Of a stretch of 64,000 bases of DNA, positions 6,884 to 15,387 are shown piece after piece. Position 1 is the stretch's first letter, and each line of letters begins with the position of its first letter. The translations under genes were made by a program, and so were the position numbers. Below the pieces are notes generated by a model, which ran no database searches, was not told the origin of the DNA, and saw only the letters and a program-made list of their open reading frames with translations. Location of the stretch: positions 62,367-126,366 of the forward strand of contig NZ_KB902713.1 of assembly GCF_000379605.1 (NCBI RefSeq), in the 5' to 3' direction. This DNA is from Rhizobium giardinii bv. giardinii H152. GTDB lineage: Bacteria > Pseudomonadota > Alphaproteobacteria > Rhizobiales > Rhizobiaceae.

Positions 6884-8758
6884 CTACAGGAAGCCAATCG
6901 AGAGCCACGGAACCGCAGCAACAACGGCAAGACCAATGGCCATGGCGACGATGTAACCGACGATCGGTTTCATCCCCGCATCGGGGCTGACCCGGGTGAT
7001 TGCGCAGGCAGCGTAGTAGCCAACACCGAAGGGCGGCGCGAAGAGGCCGATACCCATCGCCAACACGACGACCATGGCGTAGTGCACCTGATGGATACCC
7101 AACTGTTGGGCAACCGGAAAGAGCAAGGGCGCGAACAGGACGATCGCAGGTATCCCTTCGAGCACACTGCCAAGGATGATAAATATGACGATCGAGACGA
7201 TCATGAATGTGACCGCACCGCCCGGAAGTGTTGAAAGGTTTTGAGCCAGAGCTGTCGAGAAGCCTGATTGCGTCAAGCCCCATGCCATCGCCGTGGCCGC
7301 ACCAATAATCAAAAGGATCGAACCGGATAGGCTCGCCGTCTCGACAAGCATCGGCTTGAGCCGGCGCCAGTCGAACTGACGGTAGAACACCAGACCCGCG
7401 GCAACGGAGTAAGCAATGCCAATAGTCGAAACTTCTGTCGCTGTAGCGACACCTTCGATGACGGCTGAGCGGATAACGAACGGAAGCGCAAGGGCAGGGA
7501 GTGCGGCGAGAAGCAGCTTGCTGATCTGCCGTCCGCTTGCTCTCTTGACTTGGCTCGAGTCATCATTGCGGCAGCGCCAGCGGACCAAGAAGCAGAGCGT
7601 TATCGCCAGAATGAGGCCCGGGAGAAGGCCACCGGTGAACAGTGCTGCGATCGACACCCCGGTTGCGGATCCCACCGTAATCAAGACGATGCTAGGCGGG
7701 ATTGTTTCTGTCTGAGCACCCGTTGCCGAGAGAAGCGCGACAAGATCGCCCTCGTCTGCGCCGCGCGCCTTCATCTCCGGAAACAAGACCGGCGCGATAG
7801 CGGCCATGTCGGCAGCCTTCGATCCTGAGATCCCTGACACGAGGTACATCGCGGCCACCAGCACGTAGTGAAGCCCGCCGCGCACATGGCCAAGTAGGCT
7901 GGCTAGGAAAGCAACCATCGCCCGCGCCATACCCGTCATCTGAATGAGTTGCCCGAGAAACACAAACAGGGGGATCGCGAGAAGGATCAGGTGGCTGACA
8001 CCCTCATCGATCCTGCCGACAATGATCAGAGGCGGCGTTCTGGTCGTCAGAATGAGGTAGCCGAATGTGGCGATCGCAAATGAAAAGGCGATCGGCACGC
8101 CGCCGAAGACACAGGCGGCAACGCCGCCGACGAAGAAAATGAGAAGATTGAGGTTTCCAAGACCAACGAGCACCGGCTTCAGCGCCCAAAACAAACAGAA
8201 GACCAATGCTACGGCTGCAACCGCGCCGAGTGCGAGCCGGAGATTCGAACTCTGCAGAAGCCGCAACACCGCGAAAACAAGCATCAAGGCGAAGCTCGTC
8301 GGCAGCGCCGAGGCGCGCCAAGAGTTCTGAATATCCATCGCGGGCGTCCAAACATAGGACTCTTCGATGGCATATTCCAGAGATGCGGGCAGGATCAGTA
8401 CGAGGAAGGCAAGTGCCGCCGCAACCGAAACCAATTCCACGAAGCGGCGCGTATCGCCCTTCAATGCAGTAACGAGCGCCGTCATGCGCATGTGCTCCTG
8501 CCGCTGAAAGGCGACAGCCGAACCCAACATGGCAAGCCAGAGGAACAAGATCGAGGCCAGTTCATCCGACCAAACCAATGGCACGTGGAATACGTACCGC
8601 GCAACGACGGCCGAGAACAGCAGAAGAATTTCGCAAAGCACTAGAAGTGCTACTGGTATCTCCAGGCACTTTACCAAGCCGTGCTCAGTCCTGTGTGCCA
8701 TTGCAGCCAGGTTTGACGTCCTTGCAACGTCATCTTCCATGGTTCCGTGAACAGTCAC
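6884..8758 (-). CDS. Fused TRAP transporter permease, small (DctQ) and large (DctM) subunits in one chain
   Basis: A 624-residue integral membrane protein. Residues about 20-170 form a four-helix DctQ domain (EIPVALLVLCEILLLFSAVV, WSDELASILFLWLAMLGSAV). Residues about 185-620 form the DctM domain with its repeated helices and motifs (GVPIAFSFAIATFGYL, SGISGSKAADMAAIAPVLFP, LLSATGAQTETIPPSIVLI, FAPPFGVGYYAACAIT). Together with DctP it imports organic acids with a sodium gradient. GTG 8758 follows GGGGAGG at the right spacing and is preferred over ATG 8740. DctQM fusions are known in the family and give fixed subunit ratios. A palindromic operator lies about 180 bases upstream. Confidence 0.92.
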   Translation of the reverse strand: MTVHGTMEDDVARTSNLAAMAHRTEHGLVKCLEIPVALLVLCEILLLFSAVVARYVFHVPLVWSDELASILFLWLAMLGSAVAFQRQEHMRMTALVTALKGDTRRFVELVSVAAALAFLVLILPASLEYAIEESYVWTPAMDIQNSWRASALPTSFALMLVFAVLRLLQSSNLRLALGAVAAVALVFCLFWALKPVLVGLGNLNLLIFFVGGVAACVFGGVPIAFSFAIATFGYLILTTRTPPLIIVGRIDEGVSHLILLAIPLFVFLGQLIQMTGMARAMVAFLASLLGHVRGGLHYVLVAAMYLVSGISGSKAADMAAIAPVLFPEMKARGADEGDLVALLSATGAQTETIPPSIVLITVGSATGVSIAALFTGGLLPGLILAITLCFLVRWRCRNDDSSQVKRASGRQISKLLLAALPALALPFVIRSAVIEGVATATEVSTIGIAYSVAAGLVFYRQFDWRRLKPMLVETASLSGSILLIIGAATAMAWGLTQSGFSTALAQNLSTLPGGAVTFMIVSIVIFIILGSVLEGIPAIVLFAPLLFPVAQQLGIHQVHYAMVVVLAMGIGLFAPPFGVGYYAACAITRVSPDAGMKPIVGYIVAMAIGLAVVAAVPWLSIGFL

Positions 8759-8935
8759 AGTGGCCTCCCCATTCGGCCACGCCTGCTCGTTTGCGTCCGT
8801 GTGCAGCGCATTCGTCTATCCGTCAAAATCGATCCTCCCACTGCCGTTCAGGCACTACTTCCTGCGGGAAGCTGACCAGCTTCCGTCCTCTAAAGTGCGT
8901 TCCAATGAACTCGCGCCTAGCTCCTCTAACGCGTA

Positions 8936-8958
8936 GGTATAAGGTATGAGGTCATACC
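8936..8958. promoter_or_regulatory. Candidate GntR-type operator upstream of the TRAP operon
   Basis: A tandem heptad (GGTATAA at 8936-8942, GGTATGA at 8943-8949) runs into the perfect palindrome GGTATGAGGTCATACC (8943-8958). The same palindrome or half-site recurs at 45447, 51895, 52802 and 55214, always in promoter regions. It lies about 180 bases before the TRAP permease start. The regulator is inferred to be the GntR protein encoded at 51162-51863, because one copy sits directly before that gene. Confidence 0.6.
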
Positions 8959-9399
8959 CATGTTGGCAAGCGCTTTTTCTGTCGGCTGAGGTGAAGTCTT
9001 GAACAGGAATGGGCACGGCCTCCAGTCGAGGCATCGATCGGTCACCTCGACCGCTCAATGTATGGCCCCCGAACAAATCGAGCGGTTCCACTGGCTGGTG
9101 TGCACAAATGTCAGGGGATCTTAGAGTCGGCGAGGCGTCCCGTTTGACGACGGGGGCAAAGCCGCATCCTATTCATCGCGGCGCCGCAATCCGATTCTTG
9201 AAATCGGCGACCGATCGTCGGCGCACGTCCTGGGCTTAAGCACCGTCAGGTTCCCCGCTTTTGAAAGACTAGGGACGGAATTGTGGCGACATCGAGCCGG
9301 CACAGGCGCAGGATGCATGCGAACACTACCATCGACGCTTCCGCGAAACCCGATCGCCGCAATCAATGTCGGCTGCGAAAAGACTGGTTCTTCCTGTTA
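8959..9399. other. Intergenic stretch with no recognised gene
   Basis: I see no reading frame with family character on either strand here. Short open frames are present but lack ribosome sites and show no recognisable motif. The stretch precedes the degraded transposase fragment and may be decayed mobile-element sequence. Confidence 0.4.
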
Positions 9400-9625
9400 T
9401 GCAATGATCAGCATGATGCGAAGAACTCGCTCTTTGGCGGCTGGACGGAGGTGAAAGGACCGGGGCAATCATCGCCACGTTGCTGCGGATGGCAAAAAAT
9501 GAGATCGATTTTGCCGAGCTCACTCGGAGCCTCGAGCGCATCGCACCCACGGCTGGCTGGGCCCGAAATCGACGTGCTCACGCCGTGGAGCTACGCCGGC
9601 TGAACGGCGCCAGCTTGTCGCTTAC
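9400..9625 (+). pseudogene. IS66-family transposase (TnpC) C-terminal remnant with right terminal repeat
   Basis: Three pieces of the IS66 TnpC end are readable in order. AKNSLFGG lies near 9421 in one frame, AIIATLLRMAK near 9465-9500 in another, and PEIDVLTPWSYAG with its stop at 9601-9603 back in the first. These match the family's usual KNSLFAGS, WAIIASL and EIDxLMPWxY blocks, so two frameshifts have broken the gene. Immediately after the stop, the reverse complement of 9606-9625 reads GTAAGCGACAAGCTGGCGCC, the typical GTAAGC opening of an IS66 terminal repeat. No left end was found, so this is a one-ended remnant. Confidence 0.6.
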
Positions 9626-9922
9626 GCCGGATGAAAGTTCAGCCGCCACTTGTCCCTAGGCGAGGGAAAGTGGCCTTTCAAAGGCACGGCATTATTAGCA
9701 GGCCGTCGATACCAGGAATATTTCGGCCAAGTGCGGCGGATCTGCCCGACGGCATCTGAGCCCCTCGGTTTGACTCAATCCAATATGCGCGCCTCCCAGG
9801 AAATAGCGGTCGCTTAAACAGCCGCTCGCGCTCGCAAGCTGTTGGTCTCTCCTTATCTCGCTCTCTCAGGCCAAGTGGGCTGGGCACGAGCCGCTGAGGC
9901 GCGGCGACGCTTTCTCTGAGGA
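9626..9922. other. Intergenic stretch after the IS66 remnant, nothing recognised
   Basis: About 300 bases between the transposase scar and the end of the leftward MocA-like gene. No supported reading frame, strong hairpin or operator was found. Confidence 0.4.
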
Positions 9923-10546
9923 TCAGGATATGATACCGCCAGCTGCGATCAATGCTTCCACTGTATCGACATCGTGCAATGCTGAAGTGCCGATATCGAA
10001 ATCGACGACGGGCACATTGGAAGCTCGGATAATACTTCTTGCACCCAGATCGCCCTTAAGCCTCGCGACCTCGCCCATGAGGGACCTGGGAAAGATAACG
10101 GGATTCCCGTGAATGTTCCCGCAGGTCGCTCCGATAATCGATCGACCACCATGAGCAACGAAAGCCTCAATAAGCGCGTTTAAATCAGCCGTTGAAACCG
10201 ACGGCATGTCGGCCAGCATGACCAGTGTTCCTTGCGCTGATCGAACTTGGGGCGTCATCATCCCGGTTATCAAAGAACTCGACATCCCGCTGGCGAAATC
10301 GGGGTTGTGCGCAATGTTGATTGGAAGGCCAGAGAGAGCGGAAATCATCTCCGGAGCTCGAAAACCGACGACAACAGTAACGGAACGAGCCATGCTTTCA
10401 CAGGCGCGCATGGCACTTCGCCTGACAAGTGGAATACCATCGAACAATGCCAGGAGCTTGCTATCTATGGCGGTCCCAAAGCGACGTGCCTGTCCTGCGG
10501 CGAGCAGCACAACAGCCACCTCTGAAGGGTCCGCAATCTTCTCCAT
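9923..10546 (-). CDS. MocA-like nucleotidyltransferase, molybdenum cofactor cytidylyltransferase type
   Basis: A 207-residue NTP_transf_3 protein. The opening VVLLAAGQARRFGTAIDSKLL is the LAAGxSxRFGxxK nucleotide-binding signature of MocA/MobA-type enzymes. The metal-binding VMLADMPSV (about residues 95-103) and the GNIHGNPVIFPRSL block near 128-141 follow. MocA attaches CMP to molybdopterin, making the cytosine dinucleotide cofactor used by xanthine-oxidase-family hydroxylases, so it probably serves the molybdenum enzyme encoded at 11757-16267. ATG 10546 is preferred over 10564 because AGGAGG precedes it by five bases. It faces away from the double-HxlR regulator, sharing a promoter region. 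Confidence 0.8.
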   Translation of the reverse strand: MEKIADPSEVAVVLLAAGQARRFGTAIDSKLLALFDGIPLVRRSAMRACESMARSVTVVVGFRAPEMISALSGLPINIAHNPDFASGMSSSLITGMMTPQVRSAQGTLVMLADMPSVSTADLNALIEAFVAHGGRSIIGATCGNIHGNPVIFPRSLMGEVARLKGDLGARSIIRASNVPVVDFDIGTSALHDVDTVEALIAAGGIIS

Positions 10547-10648
10547 ATTGCCTCCTAGGCTCACGGCGCATTTACCTCGCCCACTACTCTATCACTTGAG
10601 ACTAGGAATGGTCCGTTTCCGATTCAACCGCTTCTTATGACGCGGAAA

Positions 10649-10666
10649 GCTTTCATTATTAGACCT
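10649..10666. promoter_or_regulatory. Shared 18-bp element, copy 1 (mocA-like / HxlR divergent promoter)
   Basis: GCTTTCATTATTAGACCT. Near-identical copies occur at 16355-16372 and 20762-20779, all three in divergent intergenic regions of the same catabolic cluster. It is the best candidate for the binding site of the double-HxlR regulator or a shared promoter part. Confidence 0.55.
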
Positions 10667-10726
10667 GATACCCTATATATGTGGTGTGAACCCAACCCAT
10701 TCGCGCTCGTCGCCAGTCGCTATCCG

Positions 10727-11713
10727 ATGAACAAGATCATAAAGATGCCCATGAATATTGCCTCCTCATCCGGTAATGAAAAGCCCTTGCTAATGCAGCG
10801 ACAATCATCAGTTCGTCGAACGATGGAGATTGTATTCGAGACCTGGAACTTCTTGATACTTCGAGAAGCCTATTTTGGCGTGCGCCGGTTCGACAAATTT
10901 CAGCAGCGCTTGGGCATTCCGCGGCAGACGCTTTCGTCTCGACTGTCCAGCCTTGTGGCGAATGACATCCTGAGCACTGGAAAACGGCCGAACGAGCCGG
11001 GGCAACAATATTTCCTAACCGTCCGAGGAAAAGATCTCTTTCCGACGATGCTGTCGCTCATGGAATTCGGCGACAAGTGGCTGACGGGGGGCAACGAGCC
11101 CCCACTGAAGCTGATTCATAAAAGTTGTGGGTGTGAATGCCATCCCATCACGGTCTGCTGCGAATGTCTCGAACCCTTCACGGCAAAAGAGGTTGCGCCA
11201 CGCGACGGGCCAGGCGCGGGGTATGCTCCGGTCGAAGCGCGGCCGACGTCTCGCAGAAGCTCGGATTCGACGCTTTTGGAAAGGGTGCGGCCCTGCTCAG
11301 TCGCGCGGACGCTTGGGATCATCGGCGACCGTTGGAGCTTCCTCATTCTACGAGAAGGCTGGTTCGGAGTTCGACGGTTCGAGGAAATGCGCGAGAACCT
11401 CGGCATTGCGACTAACATTCTCGCCGACCGCCTCGCCCGGCTCGTACAGGCGGGCGTATTGCGCAAGGTTCCTTATAACGGAGGCGAGCGCTTCGAGTAT
11501 CGCTTCACCGAAATGGGCCTCGATCTGTACAAGCCCATGCTCGTCATGATGGCCTGGGGAGACAGGTGGCTCGCAGACGGCAAGCCACCGATGCGGCTTC
11601 GGCATAAGGCCTGCGGGCAGGATTTTTCCGCCATCGTGGTCTGCTCCGAGTGCAAGAAGCCCATCTCCTCCAAGGACACCGACTACATCCTAAGGTACCC
11701 GTTTGATCTTTGA
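10727..11713 (+). CDS. Tandem double-HxlR winged-helix transcriptional regulator
   Basis: Two HxlR domains are fused in one chain of about 328 residues. The first (about 27-140) has the family pattern ETWNFLILREAYFGVRRFDKF and GIPRQTLSSRLSSL. The second (about 190-310) has IIGDRWSFLILREGWFGVRRFEEM and GIATNILADRLARL. Each half ends in a Cys-rich tail (SCGCECHPITVCCECLEPF and ACGQDFSAIVVCSECKKPI) that could bind a metal. HxlR proteins normally act as homodimers, so the fusion could supply both halves of a dimer. No strong ribosome site marks the start. ATG 10727 is chosen because an earlier frame start at 10637 would cover the shared promoter element. It probably controls the surrounding hydroxylase cluster. 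Confidence 0.8.
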   Translation: MNKIIKMPMNIASSSGNEKPLLMQRQSSVRRTMEIVFETWNFLILREAYFGVRRFDKFQQRLGIPRQTLSSRLSSLVANDILSTGKRPNEPGQQYFLTVRGKDLFPTMLSLMEFGDKWLTGGNEPPLKLIHKSCGCECHPITVCCECLEPFTAKEVAPRDGPGAGYAPVEARPTSRRSSDSTLLERVRPCSVARTLGIIGDRWSFLILREGWFGVRRFEEMRENLGIATNILADRLARLVQAGVLRKVPYNGGERFEYRFTEMGLDLYKPMLVMMAWGDRWLADGKPPMRLRHKACGQDFSAIVVCSECKKPISSKDTDYILRYPFDL

Positions 11714-11756
11714 AGGATTTGGCGTCCGATAAGGCATTTCTGAAATCAAACGACGC

Positions 11757-14153
11757 TCAGGGTTGAGGTGATGCGTCGAGAGGACGTATCTTCGAGCGCA
11801 GCATCTGGAAAATGCGCTCCGGCGTAACTGGCAGCGTTTCCACCGACACGCCGAGGTGAGAAAGCGCGTCCGAGACGGCGTTTGCGATCGCCGCCGGCGC
11901 GCCGATCGTGCCGCCTTCGCCCATGCCGCGAAAGCCGCCGATGTTGTTCGGCAGATCTGCTTCGATATGGACGATACCGATATCGGGAACGCTACTGGCA
12001 ACAGGGACCAGATAGTCCGCAAAGCTCGCGGCAACTGCCTGCCCCTGGTCGTCGTGGACGATTTCCTCAAGTAGGGCAGCACCGATACCTTGGGCCACGG
12101 CGCCTTGGACCTGTCCGTCCACGATCATCGGATTGATGATCTTGCCGCAATCCTCGGCCACGACATAACGCAGGATTTTCACGCTGTAGGTTTCCGGATC
12201 GACCTCGACCATCGCAAGATGCGTCGAGGAGCAGGCGGTTCCGAGATAGGGATCGTAGGTTTCAGAAGCCGTAAGATCCTCACGCTGGTCTCTTGGAATA
12301 CGCCCCATCTGCGTATAGACCGCAGTAGCGATTTCCTTAATTGTCATGGTCAGGTTTGAGTTTCTGCTTGTAACGATGCCATCATGTATGTCGAGGTCCT
12401 CGACACTCTGCTCCATCAGGTAGGCGGCAGCGCGCAAGACCTTGGCTTTCACATTGCGAGCTGCAAGCGTGGCGGCGCCGCCGCCCAGGACCGCCGAACG
12501 GCTGGCATAGGTTCCACTGGACATAGGAACCAGAGAACTATCTCCATGCTTGATCTCAATATCCTCGAGCTTGCAGCCGAGCTCGTCAACAATGACTTGC
12601 GCCAGTGTCGTCTCAAGCCCCTGTCCGTGCGAGGAGATGCCGAATGCCGCGGTAATCGCGCCGGTGGCGTCGATTTCGATCTTCGAGGTTTCCGTTCCTG
12701 TGTTGATCGGCATCCCGGGCGCCACTGAGATACGCGAGCCGATGCCGGTCAACTCGGCATAGCTCGCCAGACCGATTCCGATCCATCGACCCTCTTTCCT
12801 GGCTTTGTCTGTTTCGCGCAGGAGAGCGGGGTAATCCACATGATCGCAGGCTCCTTGGAGGCATTCCTGGAAGGCTGACTTGTCCCAGATAATACCGGAA
12901 GCAGTGCGATAAGGAAATTCTTCGGCCCGAACGAGGTTCTTGCGGCGGAACTCGACCGGATCCATGCCGAGCTTGCGCGCCGCCATCTCGATAAGCCTTT
13001 CCATCGCGAAGGTCGAGGACGGGCGGCCAACACCACGATAAGGACCCGTTGGTGGTTTTGGTGTGAGGACACCCTGGATCCGGCCTCGGTAATGCTCCAT
13101 CCGATAAGGCCCGGGCAGGAAGCTGACGACCTGCACCGTCTCCAGTGCAGCGGTCCACGGGTAGATCGAGTAGGCTCCGACATCGCCGATCACGTCTGCA
13201 CGCAGACCGATCAGCATGCCGTCCTTGGTTACCGCCAGCTCGGCCTCGATCAGTTCGTCGAAGGCCTGACTGGTCGCGGAAAGATCTTCCAGCCGATCGC
13301 TGATGTACTTGATTGGCCGCTTCAGCTTTCGAGCCAGCGCGCAGACAAGAATTTCTTCGCCATAGAGCGACCCCTTGCCGCCGAAGCTGCCTCCCACATC
13401 GGGGGCGACGACGCGCATGCGTGTTCCTGGGAGGTCGAGGCACCCCGAAAGCACATCGCGGATCACGCCTGGAATATTGGAGGATGTGTAAAGCGTGAGC
13501 GATTGTTTCCGGCTGTCCCATTCGGCGAGATAGGACCGGTTCTCCATGGCAGCGGCGGTCTTGCGCGTCATCCGGAACCTGCCTTTCACGGTGACGGCTG
13601 CATCCTCGAACGCCGCGTCGACGTCGCCACGCTTGAACTCGCGGCGGATGATGGTGTTAGTGCCGGCCTCCTCATGCAGGAGGGGTGCATCGTCCTTGGC
13701 CGCATCGACCTGTCTGATAGCGAAGGGCAGTGGCTCGTACTTGATACTGATATGTTCAAGCGCGTCTTCCGCCGCGTACCGGCTTTCGGCCACAATGGCG
13801 ACGACCGGCTCGCCTACAAATCGAACCTTTCCGCGTGCGAGCGGCCATATGGGGGTGGCGTAGTAACCGGGCATGCGCGAGGCCGGAATGGCCGGTTTGA
13901 TCTCTCCTTCCAGATCGCTCGCGTCATAGATCGCGACGACGCCGGGCACCGAGAACGCATCGCCGACATCGATGTTCAGGATTCGGGCATGTGGCTGGTC
14001 GGAGCGCCGCAATGCGATATGCAACATCCCGGCCGGCGCCATGTCATCGACATACTGACCAACACCCGTCAGCAGACGTGGATCTTCGGTGCGCTTGACC
14101 CGCTTGCCGACAAGTTTGGGCCGCAGCTCGACGGAGTGGTCCTGATGGATCAT
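11757..14153 (-). CDS. Molybdenum hydroxylase large subunit, xanthine dehydrogenase/CoxL family (form II)
   Basis: A 798-residue molybdopterin-binding subunit. The N-terminal a/b-hammerhead domain begins VGKRVKRTEDPRLLTG. The cofactor-binding core includes DVGGSFGGK (residues 253-260) and GPYRGVGR (about 370-377). The catalytic glutamate lies in GFRGMGEGG near the C-terminus. The PYRGVGR loop lacks the cysteine of true CO dehydrogenase (AYRCSFR), so this is a form II enzyme that hydroxylates a carbon centre of an unknown aldehyde, heterocycle or acyl-CoA. ATG 14153 overlaps the stop of the preceding lactonase-like gene (ATGA), so the two are translationally coupled. The small and FAD subunits are encoded just upstream. 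Confidence 0.92.
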   Translation of the reverse strand: MIHQDHSVELRPKLVGKRVKRTEDPRLLTGVGQYVDDMAPAGMLHIALRRSDQPHARILNIDVGDAFSVPGVVAIYDASDLEGEIKPAIPASRMPGYYATPIWPLARGKVRFVGEPVVAIVAESRYAAEDALEHISIKYEPLPFAIRQVDAAKDDAPLLHEEAGTNTIIRREFKRGDVDAAFEDAAVTVKGRFRMTRKTAAAMENRSYLAEWDSRKQSLTLYTSSNIPGVIRDVLSGCLDLPGTRMRVVAPDVGGSFGGKGSLYGEEILVCALARKLKRPIKYISDRLEDLSATSQAFDELIEAELAVTKDGMLIGLRADVIGDVGAYSIYPWTAALETVQVVSFLPGPYRMEHYRGRIQGVLTPKPPTGPYRGVGRPSSTFAMERLIEMAARKLGMDPVEFRRKNLVRAEEFPYRTASGIIWDKSAFQECLQGACDHVDYPALLRETDKARKEGRWIGIGLASYAELTGIGSRISVAPGMPINTGTETSKIEIDATGAITAAFGISSHGQGLETTLAQVIVDELGCKLEDIEIKHGDSSLVPMSSGTYASRSAVLGGGAATLAARNVKAKVLRAAAYLMEQSVEDLDIHDGIVTSRNSNLTMTIKEIATAVYTQMGRIPRDQREDLTASETYDPYLGTACSSTHLAMVEVDPETYSVKILRYVVAEDCGKIINPMIVDGQVQGAVAQGIGAALLEEIVHDDQGQAVAASFADYLVPVASSVPDIGIVHIEADLPNNIGGFRGMGEGGTIGAPAAIANAVSDALSHLGVSVETLPVTPERIFQMLRSKIRPLDASPQP

Positions 14154-14911
14154 TCGTAGAACTCCACACCCTTTCGCAACCCTTGCCACTGCGTGTCGTC
14201 GTGGCCGGAAATGATGGTAGCTCCCCGCTCCTGAAGAGCTTTCAGGCGAGCGAGTGCCTCTGCAGCCAGCTCAATGTTCCAGGTATTCTTTGGAGCGATA
14301 CCAGTGTCGATGTTGTCCTGGAGCGGCGCAGCATCCGAAGCGAGTATGAAGGAACCATCTTTTTCAAAATCGACACGGGCGACGGTCATTCCGGGGGTAT
14401 GGCCCGGCATGGGCAGTAACACGATGCGCCCGTCGCCAAAGACGTCATACTCCGCATTGAAGGTCTGGAAACCCTGCGGCTGGTCCCATTCTCCTCGGAG
14501 ATAGCCAAGATTTTCTGCACCATTTGCCGTTGCGGCCTGCGTCTCCGCCTCGTGGCAGAGGATCGTCGCGCGCCGAAAGTATGTGTTGCAGCCGCAATGA
14601 TCGGGATGGAGATGTGAACAGATCACAACATCTATGTCCTCGGGATCGATAGCAAGGGTCTTCAACTGATGAACGACCGTCTGCTCAGGTGAAAAGATCG
14701 GGGTCATGACCTTGCTCAATCCACCCCATCGCGCGTCTGGATCGATGGCGGCCTCCGGATTGCATCCGCTATCGAACAGCACGTTGCCTCGGGGATGGCG
14801 CATCAGGGTGGCGTGAACCGGTAACTCGATCGCTTCTTCCTTCGGCGCCCCGGGGATGTAGATGGACCGGCGCATGCGTAGCCGGCCGCCTTCAAGAAAA
14901 TGCATCTTCAT
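14150..14911 (-). CDS. Metallo-beta-lactamase-fold hydrolase, AttM/BlcC-like lactonase family
   Basis: A 253-residue MBL-fold enzyme with the two-metal motif SHLHPDHCG (about residues 99-107), then PMPGHTPGM and GHDDTQW. The opening TLMRHPRGNVLFDSGCN is typical of the AHL-lactonase/gamma-butyrolactone lactonase group (AiiA, AttM/BlcC). Such enzymes open lactone rings, either quorum-sensing acyl-homoserine lactones or small catabolic lactones. Its place between the large and small hydroxylase subunits, with overlaps on both sides (4 bases each), argues for a catabolic role: opening a lactone formed in the same pathway. A quorum-quenching role cannot be excluded. Confidence 0.85.
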   Translation of the reverse strand: MKMHFLEGGRLRMRRSIYIPGAPKEEAIELPVHATLMRHPRGNVLFDSGCNPEAAIDPDARWGGLSKVMTPIFSPEQTVVHQLKTLAIDPEDIDVVICSHLHPDHCGCNTYFRRATILCHEAETQAATANGAENLGYLRGEWDQPQGFQTFNAEYDVFGDGRIVLLPMPGHTPGMTVARVDFEKDGSFILASDAAPLQDNIDTGIAPKNTWNIELAAEALARLKALQERGATIISGHDDTQWQGLRKGVEFYE

Positions 14912-15387
14912 TCTAGAGGTCCTCTCTCCTTGGCCAATTCGCGGACGGCATTGACGATGTTTTCATAGCCGGTACAGCGACAGATGTTTCCTGAGAGCGC
15001 TTCCCTGATCTCCTCATCTGTTTCCAGCGGGTGGTGGCGAAGAAGGTCGGTGATCGCCATAATGAAACCTGGCGTGCAGAAGCCGCATTGCAGACCATGA
15101 TGCTCGCGGAACGCTTCTTGGATTCGTCCGAGTTTATCGACGCTTCCCTGGCCTTCGATGGTTTCGATTTCGCTCCCGTCTGCCTGCACTGCAAGCGTCA
15201 GACAGGAGCGTGCGCTCCTTCCGTCGAGAATGACGGTGCAGGCACCGCAAACGCCATGTTCGCACCCGATATGGGTTCCGGTCAGGCAAAGATCCTGGCG
15301 CAGGAAGTCGCTCAGCAGCGTTCGTGCTTCGATCGTGCGCGTCATATACGCTCCGTTGACGCTGACGGTGATCGTCTTCTCACTCAT
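14908..15387 (-). CDS. Molybdenum hydroxylase small [2Fe-2S] subunit (CoxS/XdhA-type)
   Basis: A 159-residue iron-sulfur subunit. The plant-ferredoxin-type cluster ligands lie in CEHGVCGACTV with a further Cys in SARSCLTL. The second cluster has CGFCTPGF and ICRCTGYENIV, the family's hallmark helical domain. It carries electrons from the molybdenum site to FAD. ATG 15387 was chosen by homology; it overlaps the stop of the FAD subunit gene by eight bases, and the longer open frame upstream is only a shadow of that gene. Gene order is FAD, iron-sulfur, lactonase, molybdenum subunit. Confidence 0.93.
   Translation of the reverse strand: MSEKTITVSVNGAYMTRTIEARTLLSDFLRQDLCLTGTHIGCEHGVCGACTVILDGRSARSCLTLAVQADGSEIETIEGQGSVDKLGRIQEAFREHHGLQCGFCTPGFIMAITDLLRHHPLETDEEIREALSGNICRCTGYENIVNAVRELAKERGPLE

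Noticed and set aside
8855-9091. Small minus-strand frame across the TRAP promoter region
   Set aside because: It spans the operator palindrome, has no ribosome site and no recognisable motif.
12613-14159. Long open frames opposite and within the molybdenum subunit gene, on both strands
   Set aside because: They are codon-bias shadows: Arg- and Pro-rich, without domains, and fully inside a strongly supported gene.
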